From: an uncultured Clostridia bacterium
GTDB taxonomy: Bacteria; Bacillota; Clostridia; Oscillospirales; Ruminococcaceae
Length of the DNA stretch: 13,357 bases
Direction: 5' to 3'
NCBI GenBank assembly: GCA_937901465.1
Contig: CALGTU010000049.1
Coordinates: 1 to 13,357, forward strand
The position numbers and the translations under genes were made by a program. The notes beneath the pieces were generated by a model, which did not search any database, was not told the origin of the DNA, and was given only the letters and a program-made list of their open reading frames with translations. Positions 7,599-13,357 of this stretch are shown piece by piece. The number at the start of each line of letters is the position of its first letter. Position 1 is the first letter of the stretch.

Positions 7599-8051
7599 AT
7601 GTCTTTTAATTATGAATTGATAAGAAATATTGATTGGTTTAAATATATGAGCCTGAGTGATGCTGGCTCTAAAATTATTGTTGGTTTTACGGTTGTATTT
7701 ATTGGTCTTATTCTTCTTGTTACAATTTTTTCAATTATGGGTCTTGTTTTTAATGCAATATCAAAATCTTCTGCTAAAAAATCAGAAAAAAAGAAAGCGA
7801 AGGCAGACAAAAAGAGTTCTGAAAAGAAAACAGTTATTGCTGAAAAGAGAGAAGAACCTGCTGTTGCACCAGCACCAGTTATTGAAGACGGCATAAGTGA
7901 TGAGGTGGTTGCAGTTATCGCTGCTGCTATTGCGTCGATGTCTGATGGTGAAACAAGGTATGCTGTTCGTTCGATTAAGAAAACTCGTAATATCGGCGGA
8001 AGACCCGTTTGGGCTATGGCTGGTATCAGAGAGAATACATCTTCTTTCTGA
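7599..8051 (+). CDS. oadG: Sodium pump decarboxylase gamma subunit (OadG family)
   Basis: This 150-residue protein has the OadG layout: one membrane helix (about residues 25-52), a long flexible linker rich in Lys, Ala and Pro (54-96), and a C-terminal section. That section reads SDEVVAVIAAAIASM, then RPVWAMAGIREN, the helix and W-x-x-A-G-R-like end common in these subunits. In Na+-translocating decarboxylases the gamma chain anchors and stabilises the complex and binds the carboxyltransferase to the beta subunit. The ribosome site GGAGG (7582-7586) is 12 bases from the ATG, longer than usual, but no other start fits (the nearer TTG runs into a stop). oadB follows 39 bases downstream and is surely co-transcribed. 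The sequence alone cannot tell oxaloacetate, methylmalonyl-CoA or glutaconyl-CoA decarboxylase apart. Confidence 0.85.
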   Translation: MSFNYELIRNIDWFKYMSLSDAGSKIIVGFTVVFIGLILLVTIFSIMGLVFNAISKSSAKKSEKKKAKADKKSSEKKTVIAEKREEPAVAPAPVIEDGISDEVVAVIAAAIASMSDGETRYAVRSIKKTRNIGGRPVWAMAGIRENTSSF

Positions 8052-8090
8052 TTTTGATTAGGTAATATTTTTAAAGGAGTTATATATTTT

Positions 8091-9266
8091 ATGTTACAGA
8101 CTTTTCTCGACTCTATTATGAGCCTTTGGGAAGCATCAGGGTTTGCCGCTCTTACATGGAAGCACTGTCTGATGCTTTGTATCTCATTTGTACTTATGTA
8201 TCTTGCAATAAAGAAGGGTTTTGAACCTTTACTTCTTCTTCCTATTGCTTTTGGTATGTTCCTTGCGAATCTTCCTTTGACACATCTTGCGGTTGTCGAT
8301 GGAGGACTTGGAGAAGGATTACTTAATGTTCTATATACTGGTGTAAGACTTGAACTTTTCCCACCGCTTATTTTCCTTGGCATAGGCTGTATGACAGACT
8401 TTGGTCCACTTATTGCTAATCCTAAGAGTTTTCTTCTCGGTGCCGCAGCTCAAGGCGGTATCTTCGCAGCGCTTCTTGGTGCTGCCGCATTAGGTCTTAC
8501 TCCTGAAGAATGTGCATCAATTGCTATCATCGGTGGTGCAGATGGCCCTACTGCTATTTATGTTTCAAATCAGATGCTTAATGGTGGTTTCAGTGTTGAC
8601 GGAACACCTTTCACTCTTTCAGTAGGTACAATTGCTGTTGCAGCTTATTCATATATGGCACTTGTTCCTGTAATTCAGCCTCCTATAATGAAGGCTCTTA
8701 CAACAAAGAAGGAACGCCAGGTTGTAATGAGCAATCTTCGTCCTATTTCAAAGACAGAAAAGGTTATTTTCCCTGTAGCAGTTACACTTGTAGTTTCACT
8801 TCTTGTTCCTGCTGCTGCTCCTCTCGTAGGTATGCTTATGTTTGGTAACCTTCTTAAAGAAAGCGGGGTTTGTTCAAGACTTGTTGATACAGCTTCAAAT
8901 GCTTTGATGAATATCGTTACAATTATGCTTGGTGTATCAGTTGGTGCAACAACATCAGCGGATACAGTCGTTAACTGGTCTACACTCAAGGTTATTCTTC
9001 TCGGACTTGCAGCATTCTCAATCGGAACTGCATGTGGAGTTCTTTTCGGAAAGATTATGTATCTTGTTACAGGCGGTAAGGTTAATCCTCTTATCGGTTC
9101 AGCAGGTGTATCAGCAGTTCCTATGGCTGCTCGTATTTCTCAGAAGGTTGGCGCTGAATATAATCCTACAAACTTCCTTCTTATGCACGCTATGGGTCCT
9201 AACGTCGCTGGTGTTATCGGTTCTGCTGTTGCAGCTGGTGTACTTATGGCGATTATCCCTCACTGA
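8091..9266 (+). CDS. oadB: Na+-translocating decarboxylase beta subunit (OadB/MmdB/GcdB family)
   Basis: This 391-residue polytopic membrane protein is the beta subunit of biotin-dependent sodium pumps. It decarboxylates carboxybiotin and couples this to Na+ export. Family hallmarks are FPPLIFLGIGCMTDFGPLI near 90-108, the conserved IIGGADGPTAIYVSNQ segment with D151 in the ion path, GVSVGATTSAD, and the C-terminal MHAMGPNVAGVIGSAVAAG. Many hydrophobic helices fill the rest. The ribosome site is AAAGGAG (8073-8079). The gene shares a transcript with oadG and is followed directly by a terminator. The carboxyltransferase (alpha) subunit and the biotin carrier are not in the window, so the substrate acid is unknown and partner genes must lie elsewhere. 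Length and motifs are complete, so the gene looks functional. Confidence 0.94.
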   Translation: MLQTFLDSIMSLWEASGFAALTWKHCLMLCISFVLMYLAIKKGFEPLLLLPIAFGMFLANLPLTHLAVVDGGLGEGLLNVLYTGVRLELFPPLIFLGIGCMTDFGPLIANPKSFLLGAAAQGGIFAALLGAAALGLTPEECASIAIIGGADGPTAIYVSNQMLNGGFSVDGTPFTLSVGTIAVAAYSYMALVPVIQPPIMKALTTKKERQVVMSNLRPISKTEKVIFPVAVTLVVSLLVPAAAPLVGMLMFGNLLKESGVCSRLVDTASNALMNIVTIMLGVSVGATTSADTVVNWSTLKVILLGLAAFSIGTACGVLFGKIMYLVTGGKVNPLIGSAGVSAVPMAARISQKVGAEYNPTNFLLMHAMGPNVAGVIGSAVAAGVLMAIIPH

Positions 9267-9285
9267 TAAATTTAATAAGATATTC

Positions 9286-9320
9286 AAAAGCCTGAATTTT
9301 AAATTCGGGCTTTTATTTTT
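9286..9320 (+). terminator. Rho-independent terminator of oadG-oadB
   Basis: A 13-bp stem (9286-9298 with 9302-9314, one G-T wobble) with a 3-base loop and a T-rich tail sits 20 bases after the oadB stop codon. Confidence 0.88.
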
Positions 9321-9323
9321 TGA

Positions 9324-9352
9324 TTGATTATTCTTATATGATATTGTATAAT
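9324..9352 (+). promoter_or_regulatory. Sigma-A promoter for the small accessory genes
   Basis: TTGATT (9324-9329) and TATAAT (9347-9352) have a 17-bp spacer and follow the oadB terminator directly. The predicted start near 9359 gives an untranslated leader of about 105 bases before the ATG at 9464. I see no convincing conserved structure in that leader. Confidence 0.68.
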
Positions 9353-9463
9353 AATGGTAATAATTATACAGAAGAAAATGTTGTGGCTAACTGTTAACAA
9401 TATGTAAAACGAAAATTTGATTGTATAGTTAGATATTAGAATTTGATTTTATAAGGAGAATGT

Positions 9464-9925
9464 ATGAATATTGAATATGGTTTAATGACAGGAAAAATGA
9501 CTGAAAAAGAAATTTTGAAAGTGTTGAATTCAAAATTAAAAACTTTCTTTTTGGAAATAGCAGGGAAAGAATATGATGTATACAATAGTTATTCGTTAGA
9601 TAAAACGAAAAATTATGGTGGTATTTCTTTGAATTCTAAACAAATACCTTGGGATTATAAATATTATTATTGTTTTTTTCATAAATATTATGGGCTTAGT
9701 ATAGAAATGTATCCTAATATAAATGATAAGGGTGAGCAAAAATTTAAGAATCCAGGTGTTATATGGAATTTATATGTTGGTGAAAATGATTGGTATTTGA
9801 AAGAGAATACTACGATAAATGAGAGTAATCCAGATATAGAACGGTTCAAAAAGTTTTTCCTACAAGATCTTCCGTTTGAATCAGTAGTGGTTTATGAATA
9901 TGAAAAAGGAGAAGAACGAATATAA
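9464..9925 (+). CDS. Hypothetical protein, 153 aa
   Basis: The ATG has a strong ribosome site AAGGAG (9453-9458) five bases upstream, so the gene is probably real. I do not recognise the family. The protein is soluble, with no signal peptide or membrane segment. It is rich in Tyr, Lys, Asn and Trp (WDYKYYYCFFHKYYGLSIEM, VIWNLYVGENDWYL) and has an acidic, aromatic C-terminus (FESVVVYEYEKGE). Such single-domain aromatic proteins are often found among immunity proteins and phage or island cargo, but this is only a resemblance. Leucine codons are mostly TTA and TTG, unlike the CTT-rich core genes, which hints at recent acquisition. It is the first gene after the promoter at 9324-9352. No terminator separates it from the SAP-like gene 106 bases downstream. 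Confidence 0.72.
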   Translation: MNIEYGLMTGKMTEKEILKVLNSKLKTFFLEIAGKEYDVYNSYSLDKTKNYGGISLNSKQIPWDYKYYYCFFHKYYGLSIEMYPNINDKGEQKFKNPGVIWNLYVGENDWYLKENTTINESNPDIERFKKFFLQDLPFESVVVYEYEKGEERI

Positions 9926-10031
9926 CAAACTAAGTAGCTTAAAAATATTTACAAAAATTGTATTTATGCAGAGATTCAATCGCTCAAGAATTTTAAAAGT
10001 GAAAACGAAATTAAAATAATCAGAGGTGCAT

Positions 10032-10610
10032 ATGACTGAAAGACCTGAATTGAATAAAGATTTAGATGCTAAAACTTTTCGAGAGTTTTATTATCTCAAA
10101 GAAGAACTTGTTGAATTTTGTAGAGAGAATAATTTACCTGTTTCTGGTGGAAAGATAGGACTTACAGATAGAATTGCATATTTTCTTGAAACAGGGAAGG
10201 CATTGAAGAATTCTGTTAAGAGAAAAGTACCTACAAATGTTGATACAATTACCGAAGATACAAAAATAGAAGAAAATATTATTTGTTCAGAAAAACACAG
10301 AGTGTTTTTTAAAGAAAAAATCGGTAAAGGGTTTTCTTTTAATGTTTTATTCCAGAAATGGCTGAAAAATAATGCAGGAAAGACTTATAGAGAAGCAATA
10401 AAGGCTTATTATCAGATTTTAGATGAAAAGAAAAAAGGAAAAACAACAATAGATAAACAATTTGAATATAATACATACATTCGTGATTTCTTTAAAAATA
10501 ACGAAGGAAAAAGTTTAGAACAGGCAATTATATGCTGGAAATATAAAAAGAGTCTGAAAGGTCATAACATTTATGAAAAATCAGATCTTATTGCATTGGA
10601 TAATAAATAA
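10032..10610 (+). CDS. SAP-domain / DUF6434-like protein
   Basis: This 192-residue protein begins with a SAP-like helix-turn-helix region at about residues 1-60 (FYYLKEELVEFCRENNLPVS, then GGKIGLTDRIAYFLETG), a motif linked to DNA or chromatin binding. The second half (about 85-180: SEKHRVFFKEKIGKGFSFNV, FQKWLKNNAGKTYREAIKAY) has repeated K-N-N-x-G-K-(T/S)-x-x-(E/Q)-A-I elements (residues about 112-124 and 157-168). This resembles the DUF6434 domain that I recall sits with SAP in small bacterial proteins; function is unknown. The start ATG at 10032 is preferred over the in-frame GTG at 10026, since that GTG is part of the ribosome site AGAGGTG (10022-10028). It carries many basic residues, in keeping with nucleic acid binding. 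The 100 bases before it hold no clear promoter. Confidence 0.78.
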   Translation: MTERPELNKDLDAKTFREFYYLKEELVEFCRENNLPVSGGKIGLTDRIAYFLETGKALKNSVKRKVPTNVDTITEDTKIEENIICSEKHRVFFKEKIGKGFSFNVLFQKWLKNNAGKTYREAIKAYYQILDEKKKGKTTIDKQFEYNTYIRDFFKNNEGKSLEQAIICWKYKKSLKGHNIYEKSDLIALDNK

Positions 10611-10634
10611 ATTATAAAATAGTGGGTGATTATT

Positions 10635-10955
10635 ATGCATAAAGAGATTTGCACAAAATGTGGTTTTGAATATGAACACGAGAAATTTGCCAACTTTATG
10701 TCGTTTTGTCCGTCTTGTAACCAATATGATCATATGGAATGTGATTATGGGTTTGGTCCCGTTGTTCCTTGCGTGATTTATCACGGCAGTAAGGTTGTGG
10801 GAGAGGTTACTTATGATGAGAATTATACGCCTAATAAATACAGGCTTGATTCCGATGTTTTTGATATACATATGGTATTGGAATATAAGTATTTAGAAGC
10901 GTTAAACGAATCAAGTGATATTCTTTCTGAATTGATTAAATCAGGAAATGCTTAA
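10635..10955 (+). CDS. Small zinc-ribbon protein of unknown function (106 aa)
   Basis: The N-terminus has two CxxC pairs (EICTKCGFEYEH, FCPSCNQYDH), spaced like a zinc ribbon at about residues 5-31. A short Gly/Pro-rich stretch with another Cys (GFGPVVPCVIYHGSK) and an acidic helical C-terminus (LEYKYLEALNESSDILSELI) follow. I do not recognise the full-length family. Small zinc-ribbon proteins of this type often bind nucleic acid or partner proteins, but nothing here fixes a role. The ATG at 10635 has GGGTGAT (10624-10630) at proper spacing; the in-frame GTG at 10626 lies within that site and is rejected. It begins 24 bases after the SAP-like gene and is probably co-transcribed with it. Confidence 0.78.
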   Translation: MHKEICTKCGFEYEHEKFANFMSFCPSCNQYDHMECDYGFGPVVPCVIYHGSKVVGEVTYDENYTPNKYRLDSDVFDIHMVLEYKYLEALNESSDILSELIKSGNA

Positions 10956-10987
10956 AGTGTTATAGTATCAGAAAAGAGGATGTTGAG

Positions 10988-11452
10988 ATGGAAAATGATT
11001 TGCTGGAATTCGAGTGTAACGGAATTGATGCACAAGGCGATTTTATTATTAAATATACAGGATACGGCGAAGATATATCGCCTGAATTCGATATTAAAAA
11101 CCTTTCTTTAAATGCAAAAACGATAGCAATAACTTTAGAGGATTTGGATCATCCTATAAAAAATTTTACACATTGGGTTATCTGGAATATTCCTGCAACA
11201 AAAATAATTAAAGAAGCTATCTCTTTGAGTAGAGATATTGAAAATATGAAGCAGGGAATAGCATACGGTTGGCATCGATATGCCGGACCTAAACCACCAA
11301 AGAGAAAAAGTCATTCATATAAATTCACATTATATGTTTTGGATTGCGAAATGAATTTGTCCGCAAATATATTTAAGAAAACTTTTTTAAAAAAGTCCGC
11401 AGAACATATTTTGCAAAAAGGCGAGATTATCGGAAGATTTATTATTGAATAA
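10988..11452 (+). CDS. YbhB/YbcL-family (PEBP/Raf kinase inhibitor-like) protein
   Basis: This 154-residue protein matches the bacterial phosphatidylethanolamine-binding-protein family. It shows SPEFDI near the N-terminus (the usual S-P-x-(L/F)-x-W region), LEDLDHPIKNFTHWVIWNIP (the ligand-pocket D and the H-W-V-x-x-(N/I)-(I/L)-P signature), and YAGPKPPKRKSHSYKFTLYV (the G-P-x-P-P ... H-x-Y-x-F signature). Their bacterial function is not well known; they bind small anionic ligands. There is no signal peptide, so it is probably cytosolic. The ribosome site is AGAGGA (10975-10980) seven bases from the ATG. A TGtTATAGT (10958-10966) upstream could be an extended -10 promoter, but it lacks a clear -35. 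It is the last plus-strand gene and ends in a terminator shared with the facing gene. Confidence 0.9.
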   Translation: MENDLLEFECNGIDAQGDFIIKYTGYGEDISPEFDIKNLSLNAKTIAITLEDLDHPIKNFTHWVIWNIPATKIIKEAISLSRDIENMKQGIAYGWHRYAGPKPPKRKSHSYKFTLYVLDCEMNLSANIFKKTFLKKSAEHILQKGEIIGRFIIE

Positions 11453-11461
11453 TGGAGATAA

Positions 11462-11498
11462 AAAACAGGTATATGTAAAGACATATACCTGTTTTATT
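11462..11498. terminator. Shared terminator between PEBP gene and DUF4364-like gene
   Basis: A perfect 15-bp stem (11462-11476 with 11481-11495) with an AAAG loop has A/T tails on both sides, so it can stop transcription from either converging gene. The minus-strand gene ends at 11499, directly beside it. Confidence 0.92.
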
Positions 11499-12068
11499 CT
11501 ATTCAACATTAGGTTGAAATTCTTTTAGATTAAGTGCATAAGAAATTATTTTGTTATAGAATTCGCTTGGGTTGGATTCTAACTTTTCTTTGATTAAAAC
11601 CGCTTGGTCGTATGTAGGAGAATAAAGCTTCATCTGAAGTATATCTTCATGAATGTCATGAATTTTACAACTCACATAAAATCCGTTTTCTGTTTGTTCA
11701 ATATCGCAATCAACCTCGTTTGAAATCTTTTGCTTAGCAAACAATTTTAATGCAACAGAAATGATTTTATCTCTCAGTGATTTAGGAACACATCTTTTAA
11801 GTTCTTCAGCACCATAAGATCCCTTTGCAGTAATAACGATAACTTCTTTGCCGTTTTTTACTTTCTTTTCAATAGCGCCTGTTTTGAGTAAATCCTCAAT
11901 AGCTTCGTTATAATAGAAATAATTGATGATTTCGCTTCCTACCGCTATTTCATAGAGTTCTTCAAGTGAAACTTCTTTATGGATACTATTCAATAGATGA
12001 CACAAAAGAACTTTTACGCTATGTAAGTCGTTGAGCTCATAATTTATATCAGGGAAATAACTAGCCAT
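11499..12068 (-). CDS. DUF4364-like winged-helix protein
   Basis: This 189-residue protein resembles DUF4364, a family found mainly in Clostridia. The N-terminal third looks like a winged helix-turn-helix (VKVLLCHLLNSIHKEVSLEE, INYFYYNEAIEDLLKTGAIE, then a basic wing KKVKNGKEVIVITAKG). The C-terminal part is mixed alpha/beta (IEQTENGFYVSCKIHD, LQMKLYSPTYDQAVLIKEKL). It probably binds DNA as a regulator, but no target is known to me. The ribosome site AAAGG (12074-12078) lies five bases upstream of the ATG. The gene follows the aroC fragment by only 14 bases on the same strand, so it probably formed an operon with intact aroC and may now depend on whatever promoter lies in the joined DNA. Confidence 0.82.
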   Translation of the reverse strand: MASYFPDINYELNDLHSVKVLLCHLLNSIHKEVSLEELYEIAVGSEIINYFYYNEAIEDLLKTGAIEKKVKNGKEVIVITAKGSYGAEELKRCVPKSLRDKIISVALKLFAKQKISNEVDCDIEQTENGFYVSCKIHDIHEDILQMKLYSPTYDQAVLIKEKLESNPSEFYNKIISYALNLKEFQPNVE

Positions 12069-12082
12069 ATTAAACCTTTCTG

Positions 12083-12646
12083 TTAAAAATTGGGATAATC
12101 AAGCATATGTGACATAATAGCAATGTTCATAGCTGCTTCAACACAAGGAACAGCTCTTGGAACTATGCAGGGATCATGTCTTCCTTTTATATTTATATGT
12201 TCATTTTTCATAGCACTGTAATCAACAGTATCCTGCTGAAGAGCAATAGAGGGTGTAGGTTTGAATGCAACATTACAAATAATAGGCATTCCTGAAGAAA
12301 TACCTCCTAAAATTCCACCATGGTTATTGGTTTTAGTAACAACATGTCCTTCGCCGTTAACATAGAATTCGTCGTTGTTTTCGCTTCCCATAAGAGTTGT
12401 GCAATCAAAACCAGCACCAAATTCGATACCTTTAACGGCAGGGATCCCAAACATGATTTGAGAAATTGAATTTTCAAGTCCATTGAAAATAGGCGAACCA
12501 ATACCTGCAGGAACACCAGTAGCGATACATTCGATAATACCACCAACAGAATCTTTTGCGTCTTTAGCAGCACAAATTGTTTCTATCATTTTTTCGCCTT
12601 TTTCATCATTGATAACAGGAAATTTCTTGTTTCTTATAGAAATCAA
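12083..12646 (-). pseudogene. aroC: Chorismate synthase, C-terminal half only (truncated aroC)
   Basis: The 187-codon frame matches the second half of chorismate synthase, which makes chorismate from EPSP with reduced FMN, the last step of the shikimate pathway. Seen are DSVGGIIECIATGVPAGIGS (32-51), VKGIEFGAGFD (71-81), NNHGGILGGISSGMPI (107-122) and KGRHDPCIVPRAVPCVEAA (154-172), all in order with normal spacing. Chorismate synthases are about 360-390 residues, so roughly the first 185-190 residues, including the N-terminal FMN-binding signatures, are missing. The frame's only upstream start is a TTG at 12646 with no ribosome site, so this is not a normal gene start. Homology appears to begin around RNKKFPVIND (near 12634). 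Upstream DNA belongs to an unrelated gene with different codon use. Either the gene is broken in the organism or the contig is wrongly joined here. Confidence 0.88.
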
Positions 12647-12974
12647 AACTATAATATAAATTTAATACATCTGAAATAGTCATATTACTTGTTAATACTG
12701 ATAGAACTTTTTCATTAAAGTAAGCTTCATCATATTTCTTATATAACTCATATAATTCTTTAGCTTTTAAAACAGAATCTATTTCTCCATCAGTTATTGC
12801 TATATAACTTGAAACAACATCTAAATTATCATAAACAACTGCATTTTTCAAGTTATTTAATATGTTTTCATAAGTTAAACTAGTGTATTGAACTCTATTA
12901 TCAATCAACAATAATTCATCAATTATACTTTTATCTTCTAAAAGACAATTTATTAAATGTTCCTTTAGTGGCAT
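12606..12974 (-). CDS. Small acidic protein of unknown function (122 aa), 3' end running into aroC
   Basis: The ATG at 12974 shares its A with the stop codon of the upstream gene (TAATG), and GGGAGTGA lies at proper spacing in that gene's end, so translation is coupled. The product is soluble, helix-rich and acidic (LLEDKSIIDELLLID, ITDGEIDSVLKAKELYELYK). I do not recognise it. A small acidic protein coupled behind the C-terminus of a larger one is what immunity proteins of polymorphic toxins look like, but this is inference. The last ten or so codons (KKQEISCYQ) read aroC sequence in a different frame, and aroC also supplies the TGA stop. The natural C-terminus may therefore be lost or slightly altered. 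Leucine codons are mainly TTA. Confidence 0.65.
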   Translation of the reverse strand: MPLKEHLINCLLEDKSIIDELLLIDNRVQYTSLTYENILNNLKNAVVYDNLDVVSSYIAITDGEIDSVLKAKELYELYKKYDEAYFNEKVLSVLTSNMTISDVLNLYYSFDFYKKQEISCYQ

Positions 12975-13357
12975 TATTGCTTCACTCCCTTTTTACTCAC
13001 TTTTTTAGTATCGATTAATTCACCAATATATTGCTCTACTTGGACAGTATAATCACTACCTGTTATAGCTCTCTCTACATCAGCTTTCCATCTTTCCATA
13101 TCTTCACGATGAAAAATTCTACTAACGCCTTCAATTTCTCCGTTATTTATTTTAGAAATAATTTCAGTTTTAGTTAATTTCGATACTTCAACAAAATTAT
13201 CTAATTTCATAACATAAGTTGCACTACCACTAGCAACTTTTTTGGTTTTAATATTGTCATAATATTTTTCAAATATTACAGTCCCATTAGGATATAAATA
13301 ACCTTGATATCCTTCAAATTCATTAATACCTTCTAATCTAAATAAATAAGAACTATT
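12974..13357 (-). CDS. C-terminal 127 residues of an unidentified protein (right end cut by window)
   Basis: The frame is open from the window's right edge to the TAA at 12974, so the ATG at 13210 is an internal methionine (it reads YVMKLDNF in the continuous frame) and has no ribosome site. The visible part starts SSYLFRLEG, then has a beta-rich stretch with YQGYLYPNGTVIFEKYYDN, and next VSKLTKTEIISKI. An RIFHREDMERW segment follows, then a basic tail (TKKVSKKGVKQ). I cannot assign a family. The mix of a compact basic C-terminal module and a coupled small acidic gene behind it is compatible with the toxin domain of a polymorphic toxin, or with phage or integrative-element cargo. The visible leucine codons are nearly all TTA, unlike the CTT-rich neighbours to the left, pointing to a foreign source. 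Confidence 0.72.
   Translation of the reverse strand, partial: NSSYLFRLEGINEFEGYQGYLYPNGTVIFEKYYDNIKTKKVASGSATYVMKLDNFVEVSKLTKTEIISKINNGEIEGVSRIFHREDMERWKADVERAITGSDYTVQVEQYIGELIDTKKVSKKGVKQ

Noticed and set aside
7610..8383. A 257-codon open frame on the minus strand opposite oadG and oadB
   Set aside because: It lies antisense to two well-supported genes, has no ribosome site or recognisable domain, and its low-complexity Ser/Ala/Phe runs mirror the Lys/Ala codons of oadG.
9387..9432. Short complementary pair CTAACT / AGTTAG in the leader of the gene at 9464, considered as a riboswitch or attenuator
   Set aside because: Only six pairs over a 34-base loop in AT-rich DNA, with no T-tract or conserved core; expected by chance.
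9926..10031. A promoter for the SAP-like gene
   Set aside because: Several TTGTAT/TTTACA-like and TAAAAT-like boxes exist in this AT-rich gap, but none pair at 16-18 bp spacing.
12307..12573. An 88-codon open frame on the minus strand inside the aroC fragment
   Set aside because: It is an alternative frame of sequence whose other frame has unmistakable chorismate synthase motifs.
12974..13210. A complete 78-residue gene starting at the ATG at 13210
   Set aside because: The frame stays open to the window edge and the ATG has no ribosome site, so it is an internal methionine of a longer protein.
1..13357. CRISPR arrays, tRNA or rRNA genes, insertion sequences, long direct repeats
   Set aside because: None were found by reading: no regularly spaced repeats, no tRNA-like cloverleaf or conserved rRNA segments, and no transposase or integrase motifs in any supported frame.

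Overview
The window looks like chromosome of a low-GC Firmicute, most likely an anaerobic member of the Clostridia (Oscillospiraceae/Lachnospiraceae-like). The reasons are AT-rich DNA, AGGAGG-type ribosome sites, near-consensus sigma-A promoters with 17-bp spacers, a RecD2-type helicase typical of Gram-positives, a DUF4364-type protein, and membrane subunits of a Na+-pumping biotin decarboxylase. No RNA genes, CRISPR arrays, transposases or integrases were seen. No gap between genes exceeds 300 bases.

Layout, left to right. (1) 1-4371, plus strand: the 3' part of polynucleotide phosphorylase (pnp) with its terminator, a 111-residue membrane-anchored protein of unknown function, then recD2 from its own strong promoter, overlapped at its end by a comF-type phosphoribosyltransferase gene. 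(2) 4396-5517: an MreB-family actin gene with its own promoter and terminator. (3) 5599-6628: a membrane-bound XRE regulator followed by a GNAT acetyltransferase, ending in a terminator shared with the facing gene. (4) 6627-9320: an mscS channel gene (minus) and an oadG-oadB pair (plus), fired from back-to-back near-consensus promoters. (5) 9324-11495: four small accessory genes (unknown protein, SAP/DUF6434-like protein, zinc-ribbon protein, PEBP/YbhB-like protein), possibly one transcription unit, ending in a terminator shared with the facing gene. (6) 11499-13357, minus strand: a DUF4364-like gene, the C-terminal half of chorismate synthase (aroC), and a foreign-looking two-gene block running off the right edge.

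The most notable spot is the junction near 12630-12660. The aroC reading frame keeps only about its last 180 residues, has no start signals of its own, and is joined directly to AT-richer DNA whose leucine codons are mostly TTA instead of CTT. The gene upstream of the join also ends out of frame inside aroC sequence, so both genes appear broken at one point. This could be a real recombination or insertion boundary, or a chimeric assembly. The foreign block holds the C-terminal end of a longer protein and, in one-base overlap (TAATG), a small acidic protein. That layout resembles a polymorphic toxin and its immunity protein, but I do not recognise either one.

Several starts are chosen later than the longest open frame because an in-frame GTG lies inside the Shine-Dalgarno sequence (recD2, mreB, SAP protein, zinc-ribbon protein), or because the longer start lies inside the promoter (mscS).
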